DNA of 64,000 bases from DATHAP01 sp963762865 (GCA_963762865.1 CAVXNC010000021.1:248001-312000), one strand, 5' to 3'. Shown: positions 49,649 through 58,411, numbered from the stretch's first letter. Program-made: numbers and translations. Notes: generated by a model from the letters alone, not told the origin.

Positions 49649-50943
49649 CCCTCGCCGACGACGACCATGAAGTCACCCGGGTCGCGCGGCGGCCGGTCGG
49701 GCGGTGTCGCGGCCGGGTGCCCCACCGCGACGGCACCCATCGGGTCCCAGTGGCCGGGCAGGTCGAGCACCTCCCGCACCACGTCGCGGCAGAACATCGT
49801 GCTGCTGACCCACGCCGACCCGAGTCCCTCGACGGCGAGCCCGACCAGGAAGCCCTGCACGCCGGCCCCGGTCGCGACCACGAACATCTCGCGCTCGGCC
49901 GCGGACCGCCGCTCGTCGGGGTAGTCGTGCATCCCCTCGCGGGCCAGGCACGGCACGACCAGGCACGGCACGCCCCGCAGCACCTCGCCGCGCCGGACCC
50001 GTCGCGCCACCTGCTCCTCGGTGAAGCCGTCGGCGCGCAGGTCGGCCACCCACGCCGCGAGCATCGCGTCCAGCAGCTGGGTCCGCACGTCCTGGTCCTC
50101 GACGACGACGAAGCGCCACGGTGTGGTGTGGTGCGGAGCCGGTGCCGTGACCGCGGCGGCCACCGCGCGGCGGACCGCAGCCGGGTCGACCGGCTCGTCG
50201 GTGAAGGACCGCACAGTGCGCCGCGACGGCAGCACCTCGCGATGACCCATCCGGAACATGTCCTCGTGCGCCGGGCGCACCAGCGCTGCCGCACCCGGCC
50301 CGTCCTCGGCGATGACCGCCCCCGCGAGTCCGCGGACCACCGCCACCGGGCGGCGCGCCAGCTTGCCCTTGACCAGGTCCGCGGCGGCCGCCACCTCGTC
50401 GGCGGTGGCTGTGACCGTCGCGTCCAGCACGTTCCCGTAGCCGTCGTCGCGGCCGCGCAGGTCCTCCAACGGCGCAAGCCCGGCGACGCCGATCGCCTGG
50501 TCCACGAGGCCGGTGCGCCACGGCCGGCCGGCGGTGTCGGTGACGACGACCGCGACGTCGAAGCCGGTCAGCTCGAGCAGCCGCGACCGCAGTCGGCGGG
50601 CCGACGCGTCGGGGTCGAGCGGGAGCAGCACGACCGACCCCGCCTCGACACCGCTGGCGTCGACACCGGCGGCGGCGAGCACCAGCCCGTGCCGGGTCTC
50701 GACGATCCGGGTCGAGCCGCGCGCGGCCACGACGCGCACCGTCTCGGACGCCACGGCCTCGTCGCGGTCCATCGCCACGACCCGGCCCTCGGCCTTCGAC
50801 ACGACCTTGGACGTCACGACGACGACGTCGCCGTCCTCGAGCGGCGGGTCGGCCAGCACGCCTGCGAGCACTGCCCCGAGGTCGTCGCCCGCGCGCACCT
50901 CCGGGAGGCCGTCAGGCGCCCAGGCCTCGAGCCGCCGGCTCAT
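49633..50943 (-). CDS. fbiB: FbiB: F420-0 gamma-glutamyl ligase with C-terminal nitroreductase-like domain
   Basis: Two-domain coenzyme F420 enzyme of 436 residues. The N-terminal ~240 residues are the CofE ligase: GDDLGAVLAGVLADPPLEDGDVVVVTSKVVSKAEGRVV, ASETVRVVAARGSTRIVETRHGLVLAAAGVDASGVEAGSVVLLP, and DTAGRPWRTGLVDQAIGVAGLAPLEDLRG. The C-terminal ~190 residues are an FMN-dependent nitroreductase fold (SRRTVRSFTDEPVDPAAVRRAV, HHTTPWRFVVVED, GLGSAWVSSTMFCRDVV), as in mycobacterial FbiB, which reduces dehydro-F420. Its ATG overlaps the fbiA stop (ATGA). It adds the glutamate tail in the cytoplasm. Confidence 0.96.
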   Translation of the reverse strand: MSRRLEAWAPDGLPEVRAGDDLGAVLAGVLADPPLEDGDVVVVTSKVVSKAEGRVVAMDRDEAVASETVRVVAARGSTRIVETRHGLVLAAAGVDASGVEAGSVVLLPLDPDASARRLRSRLLELTGFDVAVVVTDTAGRPWRTGLVDQAIGVAGLAPLEDLRGRDDGYGNVLDATVTATADEVAAAADLVKGKLARRPVAVVRGLAGAVIAEDGPGAAALVRPAHEDMFRMGHREVLPSRRTVRSFTDEPVDPAAVRRAVAAAVTAPAPHHTTPWRFVVVEDQDVRTQLLDAMLAAWVADLRADGFTEEQVARRVRRGEVLRGVPCLVVPCLAREGMHDYPDERRSAAEREMFVVATGAGVQGFLVGLAVEGLGSAWVSSTMFCRDVVREVLDLPGHWDPMGAVAVGHPAATPPDRPPRDPGDFMVVVGEGHIAR

Positions 50944-52010
50944 GCTGCGTGTGGCCGCAGCTCGGCGGACAGGTCGAGCGCGGCCGTCGCCATCCGGGCG
51001 GCGTGCTCGACGTCGGTCATCAGCAGCGGTACGGCGCGCGCGCTGATGCCGGCGGCGGCCACCACGGCGACCGCGTCGGCGTCGCGCTCGTCGACCAGCC
51101 AGCCGTCGAGCAGCCCGCCGGCGGCCCGGCTGCCGTAGTGCAGCGCCACCGCGGCCGCCGTGCTCTCGACACCGACCGCCGCGAGCACCCGGTCGGCCAT
51201 GCCGCGCACCGGTGCCCCGCCGACGATCGGCGACAGCCCGACGACCGGTGCGGACGCCGCGACGACCGCCTCCCGGATGCCGGGAACGGCCAGGACGGTG
51301 CCGATGCTCACGACCGGGTTCGACGGCGGCAGGACCACGACGTCCGCGGCGGCGATGGCCTCGAGCACGCCGGGTCCCGGTCGGGACTTCTCGGCGCCGA
51401 CCGGCACGACCGCGTGGGCGGTGGGCTCGGCGTGCAGCCGCACCCAGTACTCCTGGAAGTGGATGGCCCGCCGCCCGCCCGGCGCCGCCGCGTCGTCGAC
51501 CACCACGTGCGTCTCGACGCGGTCGTCGCTCATCGGCAGCAGCCGGACCCCGAGGTCGGGCAGTCCCCATCTCGTGCACAGCGCCTGGGTGACCTCGCCG
51601 AGCGGGTAGCCGGCGTCGAGCATCTGGGTCCGCAGCACGTGGGTCGCGAGGTCGCGGTCGCCGAGCCCGAACCACTGCGGGCCGGCGCCGTAGGCGGCCA
51701 GCTCGTCGCGGACGGCGAAGGTCTCGTCGGCCCGGCCCCAGCCCTGCTCCTCGTGGATGCCGCCGCCGAGGGTGTACATCACGGTGTCCAGGTCGGGGCA
51801 GACCCGCAGCCCGAAGAGCGTGATGTCGTCACCGGTGTTGCCGATCACCGTGACCTCGGTGGGCCGGTCGCCGCCGGCGGTCGCGGCCAGCAGCCCGCGC
51901 AGGAACCGGGCTCCTCCGATGCCGCCGGCCGGGACGACGATCCGCCGGGGCGCGGCCGCCTCGGGCGGGCTGGCCGGGCTGGGCGGGTCGACCGGGTCGG
52001 CAGGCGGCAC
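50940..52010 (-). CDS. fbiA: FbiA: 2-phospho-L-lactate/phosphoenolpyruvate transferase of F420 synthesis
   Basis: Enzyme of 356 residues (CofD family) that transfers the phospho-lactate or phosphoenolpyruvate unit to FO, giving (dehydro)F420-0. Diagnostic stretches are VPAGGIGGARFLRGLLAA, VTVIGNTGDDITLFGLRVCPDLDTVMYTLGG, WFGLGDRDLATHVLRTQML, MSDDRVETHVVVDD, IHFQEYWVRLHAEP and VVLPPSNPVVSIGTVLAVPGIREA. A Pro/Ala-rich leader of about 20 residues precedes the domain, so the true start may be slightly downstream of the GTG at 52010. Operon with fbiB; divergent from whiB. Confidence 0.95.
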   Translation of the reverse strand: MPPADPVDPPSPASPPEAAAPRRIVVPAGGIGGARFLRGLLAATAGGDRPTEVTVIGNTGDDITLFGLRVCPDLDTVMYTLGGGIHEEQGWGRADETFAVRDELAAYGAGPQWFGLGDRDLATHVLRTQMLDAGYPLGEVTQALCTRWGLPDLGVRLLPMSDDRVETHVVVDDAAAPGGRRAIHFQEYWVRLHAEPTAHAVVPVGAEKSRPGPGVLEAIAAADVVVLPPSNPVVSIGTVLAVPGIREAVVAASAPVVGLSPIVGGAPVRGMADRVLAAVGVESTAAAVALHYGSRAAGGLLDGWLVDERDADAVAVVAAAGISARAVPLLMTDVEHAARMATAALDLSAELRPHAA

Positions 52011-52120
52011 GTCCGAAGTCTCCCCGACCGGGGGCCGGGGTGCGCAGCGCGGGGTCCTCCATTCGGGTGACGCTGCCCGGACGGACGGCTCGTCCTGCGC
52101 CTCCCGCGCGGCGTGTCCGC

Positions 52121-52133
52121 GGTGAATATCACC
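52121..52133. promoter_or_regulatory. Operator-like palindrome upstream of the whiB promoter
   Basis: GGTGA-ATA-TCACC is a perfect 5+3+5 palindrome 7 bp before the TTGACG -35 box of whiB, and about 110 bp from the fbiA start on the other side. Its symmetry and AT-rich centre suggest binding by a dimeric regulator. Confidence 0.5.
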
Positions 52134-52140
52134 TTACGGC

Positions 52141-52170
52141 TTGACGGCAAAGCACTGACGCGCGTGTAAT
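52141..52170 (+). promoter_or_regulatory. SigA-type promoter for whiB
   Basis: TTGACG (52141-52146), 18-bp spacer, TGTAAT (52165-52170). This is one of the few sites in the window with a recognisable -35 box. It gives a leader of about 90 nt with GTGTCA repeated at 52189 and 52198, then GAGGAGG before the ATG at 52268. Confidence 0.55.
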
Positions 52171-52267
52171 TCCATCAGTGTCATTCGTGTCAGGCAGTCG
52201 CGTGGTCAAGGGCCAGGTCCCTCGGGAGAGGTACCTGGCCGGAGTCGCAGGGTCGAGGAGGCACGCC

Positions 52268-52549
52268 ATGGGTGAGGTATTCCCGCTCATCGACGGGACC
52301 GACAGCATCGACATCTTCGGGGCCGACAGCGAAGGGGAGTGGGCCGAGCGGGCACTGTGCGCCCAGACCGACCCGGAGGCCTTCTTCCCGGAGAAGGGCG
52401 GCTCGACCCGGGAGGCCAAGAAGGTCTGCCTGGGCTGCGACGTCCGCTCCGAGTGCCTGGAGTACGCGCTGGCCAACGACGAGCGCTTCGGGATCTGGGG
52501 CGGACTGTCCGAGCGCGAGCGCCGCCGCCTGAAGAAGAGCGCCGTCTGA
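52268..52549 (+). CDS. whiB2: WhiB-family iron-sulfur transcription factor (WhiB2-like)
   Basis: Protein of 93 residues from the ATG at 52268, which has GAGGAGG 7 nt upstream; the frame is open to 52178 but that part looks non-coding. The four cluster-binding cysteines are C31, C54, C57 and C63 (ALCAQTD; VCLGCDVRSEC), followed by the GIWGG turn at 75-79 and the basic tail ERERRRLKKSAV. WhiB proteins bind a [4Fe-4S] cluster and work with the principal sigma factor. Position beside fbiA matches whiB2/whmD of mycobacteria, which controls cell division. Promoter and palindrome are upstream. Confidence 0.94.
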   Translation: MGEVFPLIDGTDSIDIFGADSEGEWAERALCAQTDPEAFFPEKGGSTREAKKVCLGCDVRSECLEYALANDERFGIWGGLSERERRRLKKSAV

Positions 52550-52582
52550 CGGTCTGACGACGACCCGGTCCCGCCCTCTGCG

Positions 52583-52588
52583 TAGGTT
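52583..52588 (+). promoter_or_regulatory. Leaderless-type -10 element for the GT2 giant gene
   Basis: TAGGTT, 8 nt before the ATG at 52597. Confidence 0.5.
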
Positions 52589-52596
52589 AGGGGCCG

Positions 52597-55500
52597 ATGC
52601 CGACCGCTGCGCCGACCCGCCCGGCGGACGAGTCCCCCGTGCCCCCGGTGCCCGCCGCCGTCACCGCCGTCGTCGTCACCCACGACGGCGCGCGCTGGCT
52701 GCCCGGCCTGGAGGCGGCCCTCGCCGCCCAGACCCGCCCGCCCGACCTGCTGGTCGCGGCCGACACCGGCACCACCGAGGCCGGCACGTCCCTGACCTCC
52801 TGGGTGGGTGAGAGCCGGGTCGTACGCTGCCCGCCCTCGACCGGGTTCGGTGCCGCGGTTCGGGCCGCCCTGGACGTCGGGTCGGGGTCCCCCGACTGGA
52901 TCTGGCTGCTGCACGACGACTGCGTCCCGGAGCCGGGCGCGCTGGCCGCCCTGCTGCAGGCCGCGGACCGGGACGAGTCGGCCGGTGTGCTCGGCCCGAA
53001 GGTCCGGGCACTCGGCGCCGACCCGACGGTGCTGCTCGAGGTCGGGGTGACCATCGCGCGCAGCGGCCGGCGCGAGACGCTGCTCGAGCGCCGCGAGCGC
53101 GACCAGGGCCAGCACGACGGCACCCGGCAGGTCCTGGCCGTCGGGACGGCCGGGCTGCTCGTCCGTCGCGACGTCTGGGACGAGCTCGGGGGGCTGGACC
53201 CCCGACTTCCCCTGCTGCGCGACGACGTCGACCTGGGGTGGCGCGCGACCCTGGCGGGCCACCGGGTGCTCTGCGTCACCGATGCGGTGGTCCTGCACGC
53301 CGAGGCAGCCAGCCGTCGGCGGCGGGCCGTGCACGTGGGCCACCGGCTGCACCGCCTGGACCGGCAGCACGCGACCTACGTGCTGCTCGCCAACCTGCCG
53401 CTGCTGCGGCTGCCGGTCGCGCTGCTCTCGCTGACCCTGGGGTCGCTGCTGCGGTCGCTCGGCTACCTGGCGGGCAAGCTGCCGCGGCACGCCGCTGACG
53501 AGCTCGGCGGGCTGCTCGCCGTCCTGCTCCGGCCGGGCCGCCTGGTCGGTGCCCGGCGCCGGCGTCGACGCACCCGCCGGGTGTCGTCGCGCACGGCGCT
53601 TCCGCTGCTCGCACCCCGCTCGGCGGGGCTGCGGCACCTGATGGAGACGGCGGCCCTGGTGGCCGGCACCTCGACCGGCGACGTCGCCGGCGGTCGCCAC
53701 CGCGGGCGTCGTCGGTCGGGGGCCAGCGGGACGGCGGCACCCGCGACCGGGCCGACGTCGGAGGAGGACGAGGACCTGCCGTCGTGGGGCACCAGCCTGC
53801 TCCGCCGGCTGGTGCTGCGGCCGTCGGTCGGAGTCGTCGTCGCGGCGGTCCTGGTCACCCTGCTCGCGGCGCGCGGGCTGCTCGGTGATGGGCGGTTGAT
53901 GGGCGGTGCGCTGCTGCCGGCGCCCGACACCGCCACGGACCTGTGGCGGTCCTACGTCACCGCCTGGCACCCGGTCGGGATCGGCAGCGATGCGATCGCC
54001 CCGCCCTACCTCGCCGTTCTGGCCGCGCTCGCCACCGTGCTGGGCAGCCCGGAGCGAGCCGTCGACCTGGTGCTCCTCGGGGCGGTGCCGCTGGCGGCCG
54101 CTACCGGCTACCTGGCGGCGCGGCGCCTGGTCCGCTCGGTCCCGGTGCGCGTCTGGGCGGCAGCGACGTACGCCCTGCTGCCGCCCACTCTCGGCGCGAT
54201 CGCGGCCGGCCGGCTGGGCACGGCGGTGCTCGCCGTCCTGCTGCCACTGGTCGGCCTCGCCGTGACCCGTGCCCTCGCCCTGGACACCCGCGGGGACGGC
54301 GCCGAGCGCGGCGGGCGGGGCCGCGCGACGGCGGCGGGGGTCCTGCTGCTCGGCGTCGCCACCGCCTTCGTGCCGCTCGTCGCGGTGCTCGGCCTGGCCA
54401 CCGGGCTGGTGGCGCTGCTGGTGGTCCGTGGCTCGGGGCTGCTCCGGCTGGCCGCGCTCGTGCTGGCCCCGCTCGTCCTGCTGCTCCCGTGGCTGCCGGC
54501 CCTGGTCGCCGACCCGCAGCTGCTGCTGCTGGAGGCCGGGCTGCCCGGGCCGGGGCTGTCCGACGCCGCGCCCGACCCGGTCACCGTGCTGCTCCTGCAG
54601 GCGGGCGGGCCTGGTGCCACGCCGCTCCTGCTGACCGTCCCCCTCCTGCTGGTCGCGCTGGCCGCGCTGCTGCGGCCGGTCGGCCGGCGACCGGTGGTCA
54701 CCGGCTGGCTGCTCGCCCTGATCGGTCTGGCCGCCGCCCTGGTCCAGGGCCGGCTGGAGGTCACCGCGCCGACCCTGGAGACCGCGGTGCCGGCCTGGCC
54801 CGGCCCCGCCCTGCTGCTGGCCGGTGCCGGCCTGGTCGTGGCCGCCGCCGCGGGCGCCGAGGGGGCGCGCGGCCGGGTCGCGGGCAGCAGCTTCGGCTGG
54901 CGGCAACCCACGGCCGCAGCCCTCGCGGTCCTGGCCGGCGCGCTGCCGCTCGCCATGGCCGGCTGGTGGGCCGTTGCCGGGGCCGGTGACCCGCTGGACC
55001 GGCGGGACGAGGTGCTGCTGCCGGCGTTCGTGGCGGCGGAGGGCGACGAGCCGTCCCGGCCGCGCACCCTGGTGCTCCGGCCACGCCCCACCGGCGACCT
55101 GGCCTACGCCCTGCTCCGTGCCGAGGGGCCACGCACCGGCGACGCCGAGGTGGCGCCCCGGGCCGACGCGACGCGGGACACCCTCGACGTGGTGGTGGCC
55201 GACCTGGCGTCCGGCCGTGGGGGCGACGCGGCCGCCCGGCTGGTCCCCTACGGCATCCGCTACGTCCTGCTCACCCGGCCGGCGGACCCCGCGCTGGCCC
55301 GCGCCATCGACGCCGTGCCGGGCGTGGTGCGGGTCAGCGGTGCCTCCGGGACAGTCCTCTGGAAGGTCGACTACCCGACCGGCCGGCTGCGGCTGCTGGC
55401 GGCCGGGGCGCCGGTCGTGGACAGCGAGGGCTCGCCGCCGGCGGCACAGGTCCTGCCCGCCGGGCAGGTGCGGGCCCGCACCGACCTGCCGGCCGGCCCG

Positions 55501-55791
55501 GCTGACCGGCTGCTCGTCCTCGCCGACCCGGAGGACGACGGCTGGCGAGCCCGCGTCGACGGGCGGGGGCTGGCACCCCGCCGCTACGACGGGTGGGCAC
55601 AGGCCTTCGAGGTGCCGGCCGCGGGCGGTCGCCTCGAGGTCCGCCACGAGCAGGGCCTGCGCACCGTCCTGCTCTGGGTGCAGCTGGTGGCGACGGTTGC
55701 CGTAGTGGTGCTCGCGCTGCCGCAGGTGCGCACCCACGAGGACGACGACCTCGTCGACGACGACGTCGACGGGCCGGAGGTGACGTCGTGA
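52597..55791 (+). CDS. Giant membrane glycosyltransferase: GT2 domain plus polytopic membrane region
   Basis: Protein of 1064 residues. The N-terminal ~250 residues are a GT2 domain (VTAVVVTHDGARWLPGLEAALAAQ, DWIWLLHDDCVPEPGAL, LLVRRDVWDELGGLDPRLPLLRDDVDLGWRATLAGHRV). After a basic linker, about twelve hydrophobic segments span residues ~400-830 (for example VGVVVAAVLVTLLAARGLL and VLLLGVATAFVPLVAVLGLATGLVALLVV), then an extracytoplasmic C-terminal domain (VPYGIRYVLLTRPADPALARAIDAVPG) and a last helix before an acidic tail. This form occurs in actinobacterial arabinogalactan/teichoic-type wall synthesis. It is coupled to the DUF5719 gene (GTGA), suggesting the two products work as a pair. Confidence 0.88.
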   Translation: MPTAAPTRPADESPVPPVPAAVTAVVVTHDGARWLPGLEAALAAQTRPPDLLVAADTGTTEAGTSLTSWVGESRVVRCPPSTGFGAAVRAALDVGSGSPDWIWLLHDDCVPEPGALAALLQAADRDESAGVLGPKVRALGADPTVLLEVGVTIARSGRRETLLERRERDQGQHDGTRQVLAVGTAGLLVRRDVWDELGGLDPRLPLLRDDVDLGWRATLAGHRVLCVTDAVVLHAEAASRRRRAVHVGHRLHRLDRQHATYVLLANLPLLRLPVALLSLTLGSLLRSLGYLAGKLPRHAADELGGLLAVLLRPGRLVGARRRRRRTRRVSSRTALPLLAPRSAGLRHLMETAALVAGTSTGDVAGGRHRGRRRSGASGTAAPATGPTSEEDEDLPSWGTSLLRRLVLRPSVGVVVAAVLVTLLAARGLLGDGRLMGGALLPAPDTATDLWRSYVTAWHPVGIGSDAIAPPYLAVLAALATVLGSPERAVDLVLLGAVPLAAATGYLAARRLVRSVPVRVWAAATYALLPPTLGAIAAGRLGTAVLAVLLPLVGLAVTRALALDTRGDGAERGGRGRATAAGVLLLGVATAFVPLVAVLGLATGLVALLVVRGSGLLRLAALVLAPLVLLLPWLPALVADPQLLLLEAGLPGPGLSDAAPDPVTVLLLQAGGPGATPLLLTVPLLLVALAALLRPVGRRPVVTGWLLALIGLAAALVQGRLEVTAPTLETAVPAWPGPALLLAGAGLVVAAAAGAEGARGRVAGSSFGWRQPTAAALAVLAGALPLAMAGWWAVAGAGDPLDRRDEVLLPAFVAAEGDEPSRPRTLVLRPRPTGDLAYALLRAEGPRTGDAEVAPRADATRDTLDVVVADLASGRGGDAAARLVPYGIRYVLLTRPADPALARAIDAVPGVVRVSGASGTVLWKVDYPTGRLRLLAAGAPVVDSEGSPPAAQVLPAGQVRARTDLPAGPADRLLVLADPEDDGWRARVDGRGLAPRRYDGWAQAFEVPAAGGRLEVRHEQGLRTVLLWVQLVATVAVVVLALPQVRTHEDDDLVDDDVDGPEVTS

Positions 55792-57383
55792 GCCGGCGAC
55801 GCGCGCCTCGCCGCCGGCCACGCGACCCGGGTGCGGTGCGCTGGTGGCGACGGCCCGCTGCCGGCCTGCTCCTCGTGCTCCTGCTGCTCTCCGCCGGGGT
55901 GGCCGCGGCGACGGTCACCCGGCCCGACGACGCGGATGCCGCGGATCCCGCGGGTGCGAACGGGACACCCACGCCCGGCCGGCCGACCACCGGTGACGTG
56001 GCCGTGGCGCGCGCGGCGGCCGCCTGCCCGGACCCGGTGGCCGACGACTCGAGCGAGACGCGGCTCGCCCTGGCCGCTCCGGGGCCGCTGCCCCGGCCCG
56101 GTGCGGGCAGCGCCGCGGCGAACAAGCCCGGTCGGGCGGTGCTCGCGGCCACCCGAGCCGGCGCCGAGGAGCTGCTCGACACGACCGCGCCGGGGTCGGC
56201 GTCCGGCGACGCCGACCCCGCCACCAAGGGGCCGCTCGTCGCCCGCGGCACGGGCAGGTCCGCGCCGGGCCTGGCCGCGTCGCAGCTGACGCGGAGCTCC
56301 GACGTCGCGCAGCGCGGCCTCGCCGGGGTGACCTGCGCGGCCTCGGACACCGACGTCTGGTTCGTCGGCAGCGGCGCCGTCGTCGGCCAGCGGGGCCGGG
56401 TCTACCTCACCAACATCGAGGCCGCCCCCGCGGTCGTCGACGTCACGCTCTACGGGCCGGACGGCCCGATCGACGCGCCCGACGGCCGCGGGGTCGCTGT
56501 CGCGCCCGGCCGCCAGGAGGTGCGGCTGCTCGACGCCCTGTCGCCGGGCACCGCCCGCTTCGCCGTGCACGTCCATGCCCGGCAGGGCCGGATCGCGGCG
56601 GCGGTCCGCGACCAGCAGGTCGAGGGCCTGACCCCACTGGGCGCCGACTGGGTGCCTGCCGCCCGGCCGCCGGCCCGCTCGGTGCGGGTGCCCGGGGTGC
56701 CCGGGGGAGGGGGCGAGCGCCACCTGCAGGTCGTGGCTCCGGGGACCGCCGACGGCATCGTCCGGGTCCGGCTGGTCGGTGCCTCCGGCGCCTTCACCCC
56801 GGCCGGGCTCGACGTGATCGAGGTGCGGGCCGGCTCGGTCACCGACATCGACATCGCGGAGTACGCCGGAGGCGAGCCGGTGACGGTTGAGCTCGAGTCG
56901 GACGTGCCCGTCACGGCCGGGGTCCTGGCCCGGGTCACGGGGGAGACCGGCGACCTGGCGGAGATCGCCTACGCCGCGGCCGCCGAGCCGCTGACTCCGC
57001 AGTCCCCCGGTGTGGTGCCGGACGTCCGGGTGGGTGAGACGGTGACCAGCACGCTGCTGCTGACGGCTCCCGCCGGCGCGGCCGTGGTCGAGCTGCGCCC
57101 GCTGCCGGGGGACGAGGGCGCGGCGCAGCCGGCGACGGAGGTGCGGCTGACCGCTGGTGCGCAGGTCGTGGTCGACCTGGCCACCGTCAGTGACGCGGCG
57201 CAGTGGGCGCTGGCGGTCCGCCCGCAACCGGGCGCCGGCCCGGTGCTCGCCGTCCGGCAGGTGACCGAGACGGGGACCCGGGGACCGCTGGTCACCAGCA
57301 GCCCGGTCCTGCCTGGGCGCTACACCGTCGCGGTCCCGAGCGTGGTGCCGGACCTCTCGACGGGGCTGGGCAGCGGGGGATGA
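55788..57383 (+). CDS. DUF5719 family secreted or anchored protein
   Basis: Protein of 531 residues. A basic N-terminus (RRRAPRRRPRDPG) and one membrane helix (PAAGLLLVLLLLSAGVAAATV) precede an extracellular Ala/Gly/Val-rich beta domain. Family-like stretches are VYLTNIEAAPAVVDVTLYGPDGPID, RQEVRLLDALSPGTARFAVHVHARQGRIAAAVRDQ and VVAPGTADGIVRVRLVGASGAF, resembling repeated immunoglobulin-like or viral-capsid-like strands. Function unknown to me; translational coupling to the membrane glycosyltransferase suggests that it folds onto or assists that enzyme at the cell surface. GTG at 55788 overlaps the upstream stop. Confidence 0.87.
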   Translation: MSRRRAPRRRPRDPGAVRWWRRPAAGLLLVLLLLSAGVAAATVTRPDDADAADPAGANGTPTPGRPTTGDVAVARAAAACPDPVADDSSETRLALAAPGPLPRPGAGSAAANKPGRAVLAATRAGAEELLDTTAPGSASGDADPATKGPLVARGTGRSAPGLAASQLTRSSDVAQRGLAGVTCAASDTDVWFVGSGAVVGQRGRVYLTNIEAAPAVVDVTLYGPDGPIDAPDGRGVAVAPGRQEVRLLDALSPGTARFAVHVHARQGRIAAAVRDQQVEGLTPLGADWVPAARPPARSVRVPGVPGGGGERHLQVVAPGTADGIVRVRLVGASGAFTPAGLDVIEVRAGSVTDIDIAEYAGGEPVTVELESDVPVTAGVLARVTGETGDLAEIAYAAAAEPLTPQSPGVVPDVRVGETVTSTLLLTAPAGAAVVELRPLPGDEGAAQPATEVRLTAGAQVVVDLATVSDAAQWALAVRPQPGAGPVLAVRQVTETGTRGPLVTSSPVLPGRYTVAVPSVVPDLSTGLGSGG

Positions 57384-57401
57384 GGGCGGGCACCGGCCCG
57401 A

Positions 57402-57878
57402 TCAGTCGTCGTCGCCCGATCCGCCGCGGCCTCCCGGCCCGCCCGGGCCGTCAGGACCCTCCGGGTCGTCGAGCTCCGGGTCGACGGTTGCCCGGTCCAG
57501 CCCGAGCAGCTCGGCGAGCTGGTCCACGACGACCGCGTGCACCAGGTCCTCGCGGGCGCCCCGCGACCGGGCCCGTGCCTCGACGGGGCGCCGGTAGACG
57601 ACCAGCCGGGCCGGGCGGTCGAGCGTCGCCACCTCGCTGCGGCCCAGCGGCACCGGGTCGGCGCCGGGACCGGGCACGTCCTCGACGGCCACCTCGACGA
57701 CCGCGAGCTGGTCGCCCCACCGCCGCTCCAGCCGGGTCACCGCGGTCAGCACCAGCTCGTCGAACTGTTCCGCCCTGGTCAGGGTCAACGGCAGGTCCCC
57801 GGGAGTCAGCGACCCGCGCAGGCCCCGACCGCGCCGGTCCCGGCGCGCCGGCCGGCGCGTGCTCACCCGGTCAGCCAC
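57402..57878 (-). CDS. Zincin-like metallopeptidase family protein with lost active site
   Basis: Protein of 158 residues matching the small metallopeptidase family encoded at this position in many actinobacteria (FDELVLTAVTRLERRWGDQLAVVEVAVEDVP; VPLGRSEVATLDRPARLVVYRRPVEARARS). The usual zinc motif HExxHxxG near the end is replaced by DQLAELLG (in REDLVHAVVVDQLAELLGLD), so both zinc histidines and the catalytic Glu are gone. It is likely not a protease, and may be structural or regulatory. C-terminal tail is Gly/Pro/Asp-rich. GTG at 57878 has TAGGCT 6 nt upstream. Confidence 0.82.
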   Translation of the reverse strand: MADRVSTRRPARRDRRGRGLRGSLTPGDLPLTLTRAEQFDELVLTAVTRLERRWGDQLAVVEVAVEDVPGPGADPVPLGRSEVATLDRPARLVVYRRPVEARARSRGAREDLVHAVVVDQLAELLGLDRATVDPELDDPEGPDGPGGPGGRGGSGDDD

Positions 57879-57884
57879 CTGCCC

Positions 57885-57890
57885 AGCCTA
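57885..57890 (-). promoter_or_regulatory. Leaderless-type -10 element for the zincin-like gene
   Basis: TAGGCT on the minus strand, 6 nt from the GTG at 57878; divergent from the DUF3499 promoter 80 bp away. Confidence 0.5.
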
Positions 57891-57970
57891 GGTCCGTCGC
57901 CGCAGGTCCGTGGCCGTAGTCCGTCGCCTCCGGGCGGGCGTGTTGGCGGGCCGGCGTCCCCTGTCCTGGG

Positions 57971-57976
57971 TACGGT
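57971..57976 (+). promoter_or_regulatory. Leaderless-type -10 element for the DUF3499 gene
   Basis: TACGGT, 7 nt before the GTG at 57984. Confidence 0.45.
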
Positions 57977-57983
57977 TCGCACC

Positions 57984-58355
57984 GTGAGCCCCGTCCGCCG
58001 CTGTTCGCGCACCGCCTGCGGACGCCCTGCGGTGGCCACGCTCACCTACGTCTACGCCGACTCGACGGCCGTCCTCGGCCCGTTGGCGACGTATGCCGAG
58101 CCGCACTGCTACGACCTGTGCGTGGCCCACTCGGAGCGGCTGACCGCCCCGCGTGGCTGGGAGGTGCTGCGGCTGGCGCCGGACCCCCACACGCTCGGGC
58201 CGTCCAGCGACGACCTCGAGGCGCTCGCCGACGCGGTCCGCGAGGCCGCCCGGCCGGCCCCGCCGCGCGAGCCGCAGGCGGTGGAGACCGCGCGCCGCGG
58301 GCACCTGCGGGTGCTGCGCAGCCCGGAGCCCTCGGAACCCTCCCCGACCCGCTGA
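57984..58355 (+). CDS. DUF3499 family small zinc-binding-like protein
   Basis: Protein of 123 residues. The conserved half is RRCSRTACGRPAVATLTYVYADSTAVLGPL followed by PHCYDLCVAHSERLTAPRGWEVLRL, with two Cys pairs (C-x4-C and C-x3-C) plus His that could hold a zinc ion. The C-terminal ~50 residues are polar and variable. The family is found almost only in actinobacteria next to the zincin-like gene and manB, as here. Function unknown. GTG at 57984 has TACGGT 7 nt upstream. Confidence 0.9.
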   Translation: MSPVRRCSRTACGRPAVATLTYVYADSTAVLGPLATYAEPHCYDLCVAHSERLTAPRGWEVLRLAPDPHTLGPSSDDLEALADAVREAARPAPPREPQAVETARRGHLRVLRSPEPSEPSPTR

Positions 58356-58411
58356 CGACGCCTGTCCGGTTCGCCCGGTTCCATCTGTTTCGTCCCAGAC
58401 ACGCCGGACAC

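Noticed and set aside
52178..52267. N-terminal extension of WhiB
   Set aside because: The upstream codons look like leader DNA and a strong GAGGAGG site precedes the ATG at 52268.
52129..55821. Very long open frame (over 1200 codons) on the minus strand
   Set aside because: It is antisense to the GT2 membrane gene, rich in Arg/Gly/Gln with no domain, and typical of shadow frames in GC-rich DNA. The same applies to 12028-14655, 1636-2889, 16701-18896, 19761-21893 and 22595-24973.
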